From the NCBI GenBank assembly GCA_017513085.1, contig JAFWDK010000015.1, positions 124,001-188,000 of the forward strand: a DNA stretch of 64,000 nt, read 5' to 3'. This document shows positions 44,226-53,331 of the stretch, one piece after another. Position numbers and translations under genes: made by a program. The notes below the pieces were generated by a model. That model ran no database searches. It had not been told where the DNA came from and was given only the letters and a program-made list of their open reading frames with translations. The stretch comes from Clostridiales bacterium. Lineage in GTDB: Bacteria > Bacillota > Clostridia > Saccharofermentanales > Saccharofermentanaceae. Numbering within the stretch: the stretch's first letter is position 1; each line of letters opens with the position of its first letter.

Positions 44226-44256
44226 TATAGACAAGATAGCGATGTAAAAAGTAACA
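44226..44256 (-). promoter_or_regulatory. ECF-type promoter of the sigma-serpin operon
   Basis: On the minus strand TGTTAC is followed by 18 bases, starting with TTTTT, and then GTCTATA. This is the same architecture as 22857-22887 in front of the first ECF operon, suggesting autoregulation or cross-regulation. The -10 element is about 31 bases before the sigma ATG. Confidence 0.6.
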
Positions 44257-44285
44257 CGATTTTCGGAAAAATCAGAAAAACAAGA

Positions 44286-44394
44286 TTGCAAATCTTTTGA
44301 TCCATACTATAATAATCATGCGCGGAGATTCCGCCGCCAAGCAGTTCGGGTCCGATATCCTGCTTGTAAAACCTAAAACCAAAGGAGCAATTAT
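44286..44394 (+). promoter_or_regulatory. Promoter and structured leader, candidate preQ1-type riboswitch
   Basis: TTGCAA and TATAAT (44286-44313, 16-bp spacing) form a promoter. The leader that follows has a GCGGA-GAT-TCCGC hairpin (44322-44334). A second hairpin, CAAGCAG...CTGCTTG (44338-44366), carries a GGGT-containing loop. An A-rich tail (TAAAACCTAAAACC) then runs directly into the AAAGGAG ribosome site. A hairpin whose loop can pair with an A/C tail beside the ribosome site is the plan of preQ1 riboswitches, and the gene controlled is a queuosine-precursor transporter. The class (I or III) is not resolved and ligand binding is inferred. Confidence 0.5.
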
Positions 44395-45147
44395 ATGCAA
44401 ACGATTCGTCGTATTCGAGAGGATTATCGTACTCTCTTACGTAGCGTACCATCCATGGTGACGGTAGCTTTCATACTTTCCGTAGTCTTCATGAACCTCA
44501 TGGCCAGTAAAGAATTATACCGGTCGGAATATTTCTGTCTCAATTGCGGTCTGGCTTTGTCCTGGATCTCTTTCTTGTGCATGGACTGCATCTGCAAGCG
44601 ATTCGGTCCGAAAGCCGCCACCAAGATCTCTATTTTGGCTATCGGCGTAAACGTGATCTGCGTAGTTATCCTGAAGCTTTTCAGCATGGCTCCGGGAAAC
44701 TGGGCGGCTTATTACTCGGCTCCGGATGCAGCAACAGGCGCGCTGGTCTCTTCCGGTGTGGACAGCACTTTCGGCGGTGCATGGTATGTTGTAGTCGGTT
44801 CCGCAGTAGCGATGTTTCTCTCCACTCTGGTGAATTCTTCTCTGAATCACTTCATCGGCAAAAAGACCGACAATGGTCATTACAGCGGATTTGCCAAGCG
44901 GTCTCTGATCTCGACGGGTATCGCCCAGTGGGTCGATAATTTCGTATTTTCCGCGATGGTATCGCACGTATTCTTCGGTTGGAACTGGACACAGGTCCTG
45001 ATCTGCTCCACGACATCCATGGCTGTCGAGCTGATTTTGGAAGCTGTTTTTTCACCTGTCGGATACCGTGTGTCCACGCGTTGGGAGAAAGAAAAGATCG
45101 GACAGGAATATATCAACCGTATGGAAAAGCTCGCCGCACAGGCATAA
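44395..45147 (+). CDS. VUT family (YhhQ-like) queuosine precursor transporter
   Basis: This 250-residue membrane protein has about six hydrophobic segments and the family landmarks MDCICKRFGPKAATK, FLSTLVNSSLNHFIGKK and RSLISTGIAQWVDNFVFSAM. Known YhhQ/VUT members import preQ0 or preQ1 for queuosine modification of tRNA. The C-terminal tail (YINRMEKLAAQA) is cytoplasmic. The leader upstream has riboswitch-like structure, which fits control by the transported ligand. It is followed at 24 bp by an amidase gene. Confidence 0.87.
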   Translation: MQTIRRIREDYRTLLRSVPSMVTVAFILSVVFMNLMASKELYRSEYFCLNCGLALSWISFLCMDCICKRFGPKAATKISILAIGVNVICVVILKLFSMAPGNWAAYYSAPDAATGALVSSGVDSTFGGAWYVVVGSAVAMFLSTLVNSSLNHFIGKKTDNGHYSGFAKRSLISTGIAQWVDNFVFSAMVSHVFFGWNWTQVLICSTTSMAVELILEAVFSPVGYRVSTRWEKEKIGQEYINRMEKLAAQA

Positions 45148-45171
45148 GAGACGCACAGAGGTCACGATCCT

Positions 45172-46638
45172 ATGGAACTAGAGAAACTATCCGGATTGGC
45201 CCTTGGGAACGAGGTGCGAAGCGGCCACATCACCCCGACAGAAGTCATCGATTATTTCGAAGACCGGAACGTAAAAAGAGATCCGAGTCTTCATGCGTTT
45301 ACCTATACACGCTTTGACGAAGCCCGTTCCGAGGCAAAAGCACTGGAGATGCGGCTTGCCGGAGGAGAAGAGGTGGGTCCGCTTTGTGGTGTGCCTGTGG
45401 GACTTAAGGATTTCCTTCCTTCGAAGAAAGGCTGGACCAATTCCCATGGTGGCGTCCGTTCTTTGATCCGCGAAGACGAAGCCGATTCCATGTTCTATAT
45501 CGCGGCAAAGGAAGCAGGTGCGATTGCGGTCGGAAAGACGAATGCACCGGCATTTGCGTTCCGCGGAACCTGTGACAATAAGATGTATGGTCCGACGAGC
45601 AATCCTTTCGATACACGTTATAATTCCGGAGGATCTTCCGGTGGGTCTGCAGCGGCGGTTGCTGACGGAATGCTTCCTATCTCGGAAGGTTCCGATGGTG
45701 GCGGTTCGATCCGTATCCCGTCGGCCTGGTGCGGTTGCTTCGGCTTTAAGGCATCTGTGGGCACGATCCCCAGTATCTGCAGACCGGACGGATGGACCGC
45801 GACGCATCCTTATTGCTTCAACGGTGCAATTACGAGAACGGTTGAAGACAGCGCGCTCATGCTCAACTACATGGCGCGGTATAACCCGAGAGATCCGCTG
45901 AGTCTGAATCACGGAAAGAAGGACTTTACCGAACTCATGCGCAAACCGATCCGCGATTGGAAGATTGCTTTTACGACAGATTTCGACGTGTTTACGGTTG
46001 ACGCTGAAGTGGCCCGGATCGTTCGGGAAGCAGCATGGAAGATGGAGCTTGCCGGCGCGAAAGTGGAAGAAGTGCACTTTCATTTCAAGCATAGCCAGAT
46101 GGAGTTTTCCGAACTCTGGTGCAGAAGCATCAGCATCGATACCGCGATCGATATGGAGCTCTGGAAGAAGGACGGGCTGGATCTGGTACGCGACCACAGA
46201 GACGAGATCCCTGAGGAATTCATCTACTGGAATGAAGTGGCGCTTCGTTCTTCGGTCATGGATTATCGTTATTTCAATGAACTGCGCACCGAGATCCTCG
46301 ATGCCCAGCAGGACATCTTCGATCACTACGATCTGATCCTTTCGCCGGTCACGATCTGCCCTCCGGTCCTAAATGCTACAGATGGCAATACAAAAGGACC
46401 GACGGAAATGAACGGACGAAAGATCGAGCCGTTGATCGGTTTCTGCGAGACGTTCTTCGAAAACTTTACGGGCAATCCTGCCGCTTCGGTACCTGCCGGG
46501 CTGACATCGGCGGGCCTTCCTGTGGGATTGCAGATCATCGGAAAGAAATTCCGGGATGAAGACGTACTGGCGGCGGCAAAGACCTTTGAAGAGATCTGTC
46601 CGTGGAGTTACGACATTCCGTATGCGAGAAAAATATAA
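45172..46638 (+). CDS. Amidase signature family protein
   Basis: This 488-residue amidase has an intact Ser-Ser-Lys catalytic triad: Lys79 in GVPVGLKD, Ser155 in GGSSGGS and Ser179 in SDGGGSIR. It resembles GatA but a separate complete gatCAB operon is present at 51.5-54.8 kb, so this is more likely a free-standing amidase acting on small amides. A terminator built from an inverted pair of the AAAAGCACC word follows 16 bases after the stop. Confidence 0.9.
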   Translation: MELEKLSGLALGNEVRSGHITPTEVIDYFEDRNVKRDPSLHAFTYTRFDEARSEAKALEMRLAGGEEVGPLCGVPVGLKDFLPSKKGWTNSHGGVRSLIREDEADSMFYIAAKEAGAIAVGKTNAPAFAFRGTCDNKMYGPTSNPFDTRYNSGGSSGGSAAAVADGMLPISEGSDGGGSIRIPSAWCGCFGFKASVGTIPSICRPDGWTATHPYCFNGAITRTVEDSALMLNYMARYNPRDPLSLNHGKKDFTELMRKPIRDWKIAFTTDFDVFTVDAEVARIVREAAWKMELAGAKVEEVHFHFKHSQMEFSELWCRSISIDTAIDMELWKKDGLDLVRDHRDEIPEEFIYWNEVALRSSVMDYRYFNELRTEILDAQQDIFDHYDLILSPVTICPPVLNATDGNTKGPTEMNGRKIEPLIGFCETFFENFTGNPAASVPAGLTSAGLPVGLQIIGKKFRDEDVLAAAKTFEEICPWSYDIPYARKI

Positions 46639-46654
46639 GAATGACAGAATAAAG

Positions 46655-46682
46655 AAAAAGCACCTGCCAGAAGGTGCTTTTT
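46655..46682. terminator. Bidirectional terminator made of two inverted AAAAGCACC words
   Basis: AAAAAGCACCT pairs with AGGTGCTTTTT across a 6-base loop (11-bp perfect stem), with A/T runs on both sides. It lies between the convergent amidase and fabF genes and should terminate both. Each arm contains one copy of the word that is dispersed throughout the window, an arrangement known for uptake sequences in Haemophilus and Neisseria. Confidence 0.88.
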
Positions 46683-46711
46683 ACTATATGAAGATTTGTC
46701 CCTCCGGGTTT

Positions 46712-47941
46712 TCAGACTGCTGCGAAAAGCAAGGAGGCGTTATGCCCGCCAAACCCTAAAGAATTACTCATAGCATAGCGGACCGGACGGATCTTTCCTT
46801 GACGGAAAGTATAGTCCAGATCCAGTTCCTCTTCACATGCGCTGGAATTGCGGGTCACGTGAACGAAACCGTTGTTGATCGTGCAGACGCAAACGATCGA
46901 TTCGATCGCGCCGGCCCCGCCTAACAGATGTCCGGTCATGGATTTGGTGGAATTGATAGAAATCTTTTCAGCGGAATCTCCCATGGCGAACTTGATGGCG
47001 CGGGTCTCATACAGATCATTCAGATGAGTCGATGTTCCGTGGGCGTTGATGTAGTCGATATCCGATGGAAGGACAGATGCCTGCTTCATGGCGATCTTCA
47101 TGGCCATACCTGCTCCACTTCCATCCGGAGCCGGGGAAGTGATGTGGTAGGCGTCGTTGGTCACGCCGTATCCGACGATCTCTGCCAGGATCTTCGCATC
47201 TCTACGTCTTGCATGCTCGTATTCCTCAAGCACCAGAATACCGGCGCCTTCTCCTAGTACAAAACCATCCCGGTCCTTGTCAAAAGGACGTGAAGCCAGA
47301 TTCGGATCAGAACAGGTGGAGAGTGCTTTTAGAGCAGAAAAACCGTTGATTGCGGATGTTGTAATAGCGGCTTCGGTTCCGCCGGCAACGATCAGGTCTG
47401 CTTCGTCCAGACGGATGGCGTTATAGGCCTCGCCGATGCAATGACTTCCGGTCGCGCAGGCAGTGGATATATCCATGTTCTTGCCTTTAAGGCCGAACTG
47501 AATGGCAATATTAGCGGAGGCCATATTGGTAATTACCAAGGGAATGTAAAGGGGGTCGGTTTTGGCTCCGCTAAGGAACTTCGGAATCTCTTTCTCGTGT
47601 TTTTGCATGGCGCCGATGCCACAGCCGACAATAACGCCCATGCGATAGGGATCCTCACGGGAAAGATCCAGACCGGAGTTTTGAAATGCTTCTCTTGTTG
47701 CAGCGACAGCATACTGGGAGAAAAGCTCCATACGCTTGGCGGACTTAAAATCCATGAAATCGCGGGCATCGAATCCACGAACTTCGCCTGCCAGCTTGAT
47801 GGGGGATTCCGAGACGTCAACCTTCGTTATGGGGCCGATTCCGTTGGTGCCGTCTTTCAAGCCCTGCCAGAAAGCGGGCACATTATTGCCAAGCGGAGTG
47901 ACCGCACCCATACCAGTTATAACTACTCGTCTCGTTTCCAT
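46712..47941 (-). CDS. fabF: Beta-ketoacyl-ACP synthase II
   Basis: This 409-residue condensing enzyme of type II fatty acid synthesis has active-site Cys162 in DISTACATGSHCIG, and catalytic histidines in INAHGTSTHLND and KSMTGHLLGGAGA. It elongates acyl-ACP with malonyl-ACP. It stands alone rather than in a fab operon, divergent from a TetR-family gene. AGGAG lies about 10 bases before the ATG. Length is standard. Confidence 0.96.
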   Translation of the reverse strand: METRRVVITGMGAVTPLGNNVPAFWQGLKDGTNGIGPITKVDVSESPIKLAGEVRGFDARDFMDFKSAKRMELFSQYAVAATREAFQNSGLDLSREDPYRMGVIVGCGIGAMQKHEKEIPKFLSGAKTDPLYIPLVITNMASANIAIQFGLKGKNMDISTACATGSHCIGEAYNAIRLDEADLIVAGGTEAAITTSAINGFSALKALSTCSDPNLASRPFDKDRDGFVLGEGAGILVLEEYEHARRRDAKILAEIVGYGVTNDAYHITSPAPDGSGAGMAMKIAMKQASVLPSDIDYINAHGTSTHLNDLYETRAIKFAMGDSAEKISINSTKSMTGHLLGGAGAIESIVCVCTINNGFVHVTRNSSACEEELDLDYTFRQGKIRPVRYAMSNSLGFGGHNASLLFAAV

Positions 47942-48189
47942 TTCTGCTTTCTCCTATCCTTGCCATTACTTCGCAACAAATCTCTGAAGCATGATTTCGA
48001 ATAAAGTTTAATCAATCGGTGCTTAAACAGGAACGGGCAACTTCCTCAAAGTATTCAAATTTGGGGAAAAATGAAAAAGCATGAAAAATAGGATAAAAAT
48101 ATACTTTTGCGCAAATTCTGAAATGCCGGAGGAAGGAACGGGAAAGTGTGGTATCATGCTTTCTAGGAGAAAGAACGGAGGAAGAAACA

Positions 48190-48732
48190 ATGGCGTTGTT
48201 GACGAAGGGTGCGATCATGCACGCTTTTGAAGAAATGCTCGAGGAGATGGCTTTCGATAAGATCACGGTCTCTGCACTTGTGAAGAGGAGCGGCATCAGT
48301 CCGAATACTTTCTACTATCACTATTGCGACAAATATGCACTGCTGAACGAGTGGTTCGGCATGAAGCTTCGTGACATCCGAAAAGATGACGACGACTACG
48401 CCGGCTGGCAGAAACGCATCAAGTACTTTTTCCGCATGTGCCACGACAATCCGAGGCTGATCCACCACATCGTGGACTCGCTTTCACGTGAGCAATTAGA
48501 GCACTATATCTTCGAGATCACCGATAAAGTATTTATCAGCTATGTCCGCAAGAAAGCCGCGGGCAAAGACGTGTCGGAGAGCAAGGTCCGCGAGATCGCA
48601 CGCTTCTATACATATGCTTTTATCGGGTTCTTCCTGGAATATATCTGGGATGAGATGGAAGACGATGTAGATGCGAAAGTCGACCACTTAAGTGAGATGT
48701 TCGACCGCTTTATCGAGAGCGCGATCCGTTAA
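48190..48732 (+). CDS. TetR/AcrR family transcriptional regulator
   Basis: This 180-residue regulator has an N-terminal TetR helix-turn-helix (MHAFEEMLEEMAFDKITVSALVKR, then PNTFYYHYCDKYALL) and a C-terminal TetR_C_7-like domain. The start at 48190 has GGAGGAAG upstream. It is divergent from fabF across 248 bp and convergent with a MATE efflux gene. Either neighbour could be its target; local efflux control is the commoner pattern. No clear palindrome was seen in the upstream region. Confidence 0.9.
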   Translation: MALLTKGAIMHAFEEMLEEMAFDKITVSALVKRSGISPNTFYYHYCDKYALLNEWFGMKLRDIRKDDDDYAGWQKRIKYFFRMCHDNPRLIHHIVDSLSREQLEHYIFEITDKVFISYVRKKAAGKDVSESKVREIARFYTYAFIGFFLEYIWDEMEDDVDAKVDHLSEMFDRFIESAIR

Positions 48733-48797
48733 ATATTTATCATGTAACAAAAACATTTTCTCATGCGCCTTTAATGCAGGAATGCTGAATCGGCTCT

Positions 48798-50201
48798 TTA
48801 TGCGCGCTTCATCTTCCGCCAGATCACAAAATACATGGTCGTAAAACAGATGCTGGCGCCGGTGAACTGACTGATGCATTCGGCCCAGAACACGCCGTCT
48901 ACACCAAGCCCGATGCCGGGCAGAAGCAGCGTCAAAGGTGTGACCAGAAGGATCTTTCTCAGCATGGAGAAAAATAGTGCATGCTTCGGATAATTCAGGG
49001 CGACGAATGTGGTCTGTCCGCTCATCTGCAATGCCATGAACGGGAAGGCGAGGAAGTAGATCCTGGCACAGTGGATCGTTAGGCCGATCAGTTCGGGATC
49101 GTCCGTAAAGATGCGGATGATCGGTCCGGGAACCAGAAGGATCGATGCCCACATCAGAGTATTTACGGTAAGGCCGCTGAAGAAGATGAAACGGATGCAT
49201 TCCGAGACACGGCGACGTTCTTTGGCGCCGTAGTTGTAGCTCATGACATTCTGGCCTGCGCCGGTAATCCCGCTGAGAGGAAGGCTCATGATCTCACGGA
49301 CGGAATTGTTAAGGCTCATGGCGCCTACGTACAGCGTGCTCAGCGTACCACCCCAGCTTTTCAGCATGATGTTTACGATGGCTTGCGTCACACTGGTGGT
49401 GACTTTGAACGTGAAGCCGGTTGCGCCGAGCTTGATGAGACCGCCGATCTGTTTTTTGTCGATCAGGAGTCTGGTGAGTCGTAGCGGTGGCCGTTTACTC
49501 CGAAGAAAAAGCACTACCCACAGGGCGCTTACGCTCTGGGAAAGGATCGTGGCCAGTGCCGCGCCATGGATCCCCATTCCGAAAGCAAAGATAAAGAGAG
49601 GATCGAGCGCGATGTTCATGACGGCGCCGATGATGACGGTCATCATGCCGATCTTCGGGAAGCCTTGCGCGTTGATAAAAGGATTCATACCGAGGCTGAT
49701 AAGGACCGGGATGGTACCGATCACATAGATACGGAAATAGCCGACGGCGTAGGGCAGCGAGAACTCGTCTCCGCCGAGAAGTTCCAAAAGCCAGGGCGCT
49801 GCGATAAAAAGCAATATGGTAAGAGTTGCGCCGATCAGAAGAAGAAGAGTAAACGAAGTACTCAGCATGCGCTGTGCTTTGGCATCGTCTTTTTCGCCAC
49901 GTGCAATGGTGGCCAGGGTGGATCCGCCGGTGCTGCATAAGTTGGCAAAAGCACCGATCAAAGTGATCAGGGGAAAGCATACTCCGAGGCCTGTGATGGC
50001 GTACGTACTGCTGTCTCCCATATGTCCGATGTAGGCGCGGTCAACGATGTTATAGAGAACCACGACCAGCTCGGCCAGCATGATCGGAAGCCCGAGTTTC
50101 AGAATGAGAAACGATATTTTTCCTTTTGAAAAATCACCTTTTGCGGAAGAGACTTGGACAGAAGGAGTTGTATCTGTTTTCGGGTCAGTTTCTTTTCGCA
50201 T
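48798..50201 (-). CDS. MATE family efflux transporter
   Basis: This 467-residue protein has twelve predicted membrane helices in two halves, the multidrug and toxic compound extrusion fold. The N-terminal half begins ISFLILKLGLPIMLAELVVVLYNIVDRAYIG. Family marks include the early Asp in VDRAYIG and GAFANLCSTGGSTLATIARG. It exports cationic compounds using Na+ or H+. Starts at 50213, 50204 and 50201 are all in frame; GGAG spacing favours 50201. It lies 26 bp downstream of a CDF transporter gene in the same direction. Confidence 0.93.
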   Translation of the reverse strand: MRKETDPKTDTTPSVQVSSAKGDFSKGKISFLILKLGLPIMLAELVVVLYNIVDRAYIGHMGDSSTYAITGLGVCFPLITLIGAFANLCSTGGSTLATIARGEKDDAKAQRMLSTSFTLLLLIGATLTILLFIAAPWLLELLGGDEFSLPYAVGYFRIYVIGTIPVLISLGMNPFINAQGFPKIGMMTVIIGAVMNIALDPLFIFAFGMGIHGAALATILSQSVSALWVVLFLRSKRPPLRLTRLLIDKKQIGGLIKLGATGFTFKVTTSVTQAIVNIMLKSWGGTLSTLYVGAMSLNNSVREIMSLPLSGITGAGQNVMSYNYGAKERRRVSECIRFIFFSGLTVNTLMWASILLVPGPIIRIFTDDPELIGLTIHCARIYFLAFPFMALQMSGQTTFVALNYPKHALFFSMLRKILLVTPLTLLLPGIGLGVDGVFWAECISQFTGASICFTTMYFVIWRKMKRA

Positions 50202-50227
50202 CATCTTCTCCATATAGTGACGTTAGT

Positions 50228-51394
50228 CTAGACATAGGACCGGTCGATCTTGATCACGCAATAATAATGAGGATGCACGCGAAGTACTTCATCATGTACT
50301 TTTCTGATCAATTCCCGCTCAGGTAGATCTACGTCGTGAGGCACGACCATATCAAAAATGAGATTGGTATGACTCTCTCCCGGAACCATGCGGAAGTCGT
50401 GGATGGTGATCCGGGGATCGATGGAACGGGCGATTTCGCGGGCTTCGTTCTGCAGACGCATGAGATCTTTGTTTTTGGTATCGATAGGGTCCATATGGAT
50501 CACGGCTTCGCAGTCCAGTTCCCGGGCCAGATCCATCTCGATATTATCGATGCAGTCGTGGATATAAAACATATCCTGGAATGCGGACACTTCCGCGTGG
50601 AGAGAAATCATCTTACGGCCCGGACCGTAGTCATGGACGACTACATCGTGGAGTCCGCTGACACACTCGTGAGAAAGAACGATCTCCGAGATCTTATCCA
50701 GAAACTCTTTGGATGGCGGGGTGCCGAGAAGAGGTTCGATGGTCTCCCGTGCGGCATTGATTCCGGAATAGAGTATGAAGACGGCCAGTGCGACACCGAT
50801 ATAGGCATCGACCGGAAGATCCGTAAACTTCGTGGAGATCACGGCGAGGAGAACAACGGCTGTAGAGATCATATCATTCCGGCTGTCGATGGCAGTAGCT
50901 TTCATGGCGGAAGAATCGATGATCTTGGCCCAGTGGAAGTTGTAGTACATCATGTATGCTTTTACGAGCAACGAAGCCAGAAGGATGGTGATCGCGGGAA
51001 GCGTGCAGTCCACCGCCGTCGGATGGATGATGCCCTCGATGGAAGACTTGCCGAGTTCGAAGCCCATGATGCAGATCAGGAGCGAAACGATGAGGCCCGA
51101 GATATACTCGATACGGCCATGTCCGAACGGATGGTCCGCGTCAGGTGCTTTGCCCGCGAGGCGGAATCCGATCATGGTGATAATGGACGATCCTGCATCG
51201 GAAAGGTTATTCAGCGCATCACCGACGATGGCGATGGAGTGGGTGAGGATACCCATGATCAGTTTTCCGAGAAACAGGAGAATATTGAAGAAGATCCCGC
51301 AGGCACCGCTGATCTCACCGACTTTCCGTCGGACATGCGGTTGTTGGGACTGCTTATAGTCAGGTACCAGTTTTCGAATCAGAAATGAAACCAT
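50228..51394 (-). CDS. Cation diffusion facilitator (CDF) metal transporter
   Basis: This 388-residue metal efflux protein has six predicted membrane helices, metal-site motifs IVGDALNNLSDAGSS (HxxxD equivalent NxxxD) and AIDSRNDMIST, and the hallmark DHPFGHGRIEYI. A cytoplasmic C-terminal domain with VVHDYGPGRKMISLHAEV and the typical HxH-rich sites follows. It exports Zn2+, Mn2+ or Fe2+. The start at 51394 has AGAGGAG upstream; the open frame further upstream (to 51577) has no homology. Confidence 0.93.
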   Translation of the reverse strand: MVSFLIRKLVPDYKQSQQPHVRRKVGEISGACGIFFNILLFLGKLIMGILTHSIAIVGDALNNLSDAGSSIITMIGFRLAGKAPDADHPFGHGRIEYISGLIVSLLICIMGFELGKSSIEGIIHPTAVDCTLPAITILLASLLVKAYMMYYNFHWAKIIDSSAMKATAIDSRNDMISTAVVLLAVISTKFTDLPVDAYIGVALAVFILYSGINAARETIEPLLGTPPSKEFLDKISEIVLSHECVSGLHDVVVHDYGPGRKMISLHAEVSAFQDMFYIHDCIDNIEMDLARELDCEAVIHMDPIDTKNKDLMRLQNEAREIARSIDPRITIHDFRMVPGESHTNLIFDMVVPHDVDLPERELIRKVHDEVLRVHPHYYCVIKIDRSYV

Positions 51395-51555
51395 ACGATC
51401 TCCTCTAACTTGTCCGTCTGTCGATCCCGGCATCGGATGTGCAGGATCTATCCGCATTATTTTACTACAGAAAAAGCACTTGCTCCATGTTAAGAAGAGA
51501 TCATCCGTGATTTGTTGTAAAATGGTGATATAGATTAACGAAAACGGAGAAAACC

Positions 51556-51843
51556 ATGCTTCCATCTGATGAAACAAAACTGGAACGTCTCGAGCGCCTT
51601 AGCGGGCTTTCTTTGTCGATCAAGGAACGAGAACTCCTCGCTTCGGATATGAAGCGGATCATCGACTATATGGAGTGCATAACAAAGCTGGATATTGAAA
51701 AAACGCCGGATGTCGTGAATCCTTCTATGCAGACGCCTCTTCGCGAGGATCTGGCGGTGTGTCCGGCCATCGCTTCCGACATTCTTTCCGGGGCTCCGGA
51801 GAACGAAGATGGAATGTTCATCGTTCCACGGACGGTGGAGTGA
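51556..51843 (+). CDS. gatC: Asp-tRNA(Asn)/Glu-tRNA(Gln) amidotransferase subunit C
   Basis: This 95-residue GatC is the small subunit that wraps around GatA. It has the family pattern LERLSGLSLSIKERELLASDM, then MQTPLREDLAV near the C-terminal third. It is the first gene of gatCAB, 9 bp before gatA. The CDF gene is divergent, leaving 161 bp for the promoter; that gap also has one copy of the AAAAGCACT word (51472). Confidence 0.94.
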   Translation: MLPSDETKLERLERLSGLSLSIKERELLASDMKRIIDYMECITKLDIEKTPDVVNPSMQTPLREDLAVCPAIASDILSGAPENEDGMFIVPRTVE

Positions 51844-51852
51844 GGTATCGGC

Positions 51853-53331
51853 ATGGAAAGAGAAACGATACTTCACCTTTCTGCATTGGAGCTGGCAAAG
51901 GCGATCCGCAAACAGGAAATCACATCAGAACAGGCAGTTGAAGCGGTTTTGGAAAAAACAGATAAAACTGAAACCGATCTTCATGCTTACGTTTCCGTGT
52001 TCCGTGAGGATGCTCCGGAGATTGCGCGCAAACGTGATGCCTTCGTTCGTGAAATGCCTGAAGGCACTGAATTGCCGCCGCTTTGGGGTGTTCCGGTTGC
52101 AATCAAAGATAACCTTTTGTTGCAGGGGAAAAAGACGACTTGCGGGTCAAAAATGCTGGAAAACTATATATCACCTTACACCGCGACTTGTGTGGAGAAA
52201 CTGGAAAAAGCCGGCGCGATCGTGATCGGAAAGACGAACATGGATGAGTTCGGCATGGGTGTTTCTACGGAAAACTCCTTTTTCGGACCAACGATCCATC
52301 CTCTTGACCCGACACGTGTTCCCGGAGGCTCGTCCGGAGGTTCAGCCGCAGCAGTAGGAAGCGGCAGTGCTTTTGCAGCATTAGGAACAGATACCGGCGG
52401 ATCTGTACGGCAGCCGGCCGCATACTGTGGCCTGTTCGGTCTTCGTCCTACATATGGAACGGTCTCCCGGCATGGCTTAGTGGCGTTTTCTTCCTCGATG
52501 GATGTGGCAGGTCCGATAACACGTTCAAGTCTCGATCTGGCCGCGATCTATAACATTGTTACGGGTGCGGATGATAAGGATATGACCTCGGTTTGCGCGC
52601 CTTCTGTGGACCTTTTGGCTATGAAGCAGTATTCGCCGAAGGGGAAGCGCATCGGCATTCCCAAACAGCTTTTTTCGGAAGAGAAGATGGATCAGGAGAT
52701 CCTGAAAGCCATGAAAATTGCAATAGAAGAATTGGAATCTTCGGGGGCACGGATCGATCTTATCGATATGCCGATCCTTGATTACGCGGTTGCTGTGTAC
52801 TATATCCTTTCTTCTGCCGAGGCATCTTCCAACCTCTCCCGATATGACGGAATACGATACGGATATCGGGCTTCAGACGTGAAGGACCTGGCAGATCTTT
52901 ATACGAAAACACGAAGTGAAGGATTCGGGCTGGAGGTAAAAAGAAGGATCCTTCTGGGGAATTACGTACTCTCTTCGGAGCATTTTGAAGATTGCTACAG
53001 AAAAGCGGAAAAGGCGAGAGATCAGGTCCGGAGTGCTTTTGACGAAGCATTTTCAGAGCACGATCTGCTTCTTAGCCCTACTTCGCCGATGGTGGCGCCC
53101 AAGCTCGGAGAGAGCCTGAAAGATCCGCTGGCGGCGTATGTTTCGGATCTTTGTACGGTGCCGGCGAGCCTTGCGGGGATCCCGGCGGTCAGTATTCCGG
53201 TCCAAAGCAGTACAGGTTTCCCTTGCGGTATCCAATTGATGGCCCGTAAGTTCGGCGAACAGGAGCTCCTCGGTGCTTCGTATTTCCATGAGAAGCACTG
53301 CACTTCCCTCGAAAGGAGGGGTGACGCGTGA
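51853..53331 (+). CDS. gatA: Asp-tRNA(Asn)/Glu-tRNA(Gln) amidotransferase subunit A
   Basis: This 492-residue amidase-signature subunit hydrolyses glutamine to supply ammonia for tRNA-dependent amidation. The catalytic triad is Lys85 (VAIKDN), Ser160 (GGSSGGS) and Ser184 (DTGGSVRQP). It is translationally coupled to gatB through a GTGA overlap. A complete indirect pathway for Gln-tRNA or Asn-tRNA synthesis is implied. Confidence 0.97.
   Translation: MERETILHLSALELAKAIRKQEITSEQAVEAVLEKTDKTETDLHAYVSVFREDAPEIARKRDAFVREMPEGTELPPLWGVPVAIKDNLLLQGKKTTCGSKMLENYISPYTATCVEKLEKAGAIVIGKTNMDEFGMGVSTENSFFGPTIHPLDPTRVPGGSSGGSAAAVGSGSAFAALGTDTGGSVRQPAAYCGLFGLRPTYGTVSRHGLVAFSSSMDVAGPITRSSLDLAAIYNIVTGADDKDMTSVCAPSVDLLAMKQYSPKGKRIGIPKQLFSEEKMDQEILKAMKIAIEELESSGARIDLIDMPILDYAVAVYYILSSAEASSNLSRYDGIRYGYRASDVKDLADLYTKTRSEGFGLEVKRRILLGNYVLSSEHFEDCYRKAEKARDQVRSAFDEAFSEHDLLLSPTSPMVAPKLGESLKDPLAAYVSDLCTVPASLAGIPAVSIPVQSSTGFPCGIQLMARKFGEQELLGASYFHEKHCTSLERRGDA

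Noticed and set aside
45187..46326. Long open frame antisense to the amidase gene (379 codons)
   Set aside because: No recognisable motifs, Arg/His-rich composition typical of antisense frames, and the opposite strand encodes a well-supported amidase with an intact catalytic triad.
50336..51388. Long open frame antisense to the CDF transporter gene (350 codons)
   Set aside because: No homology or ribosome site, charged composition expected from the complement of a membrane-protein gene.
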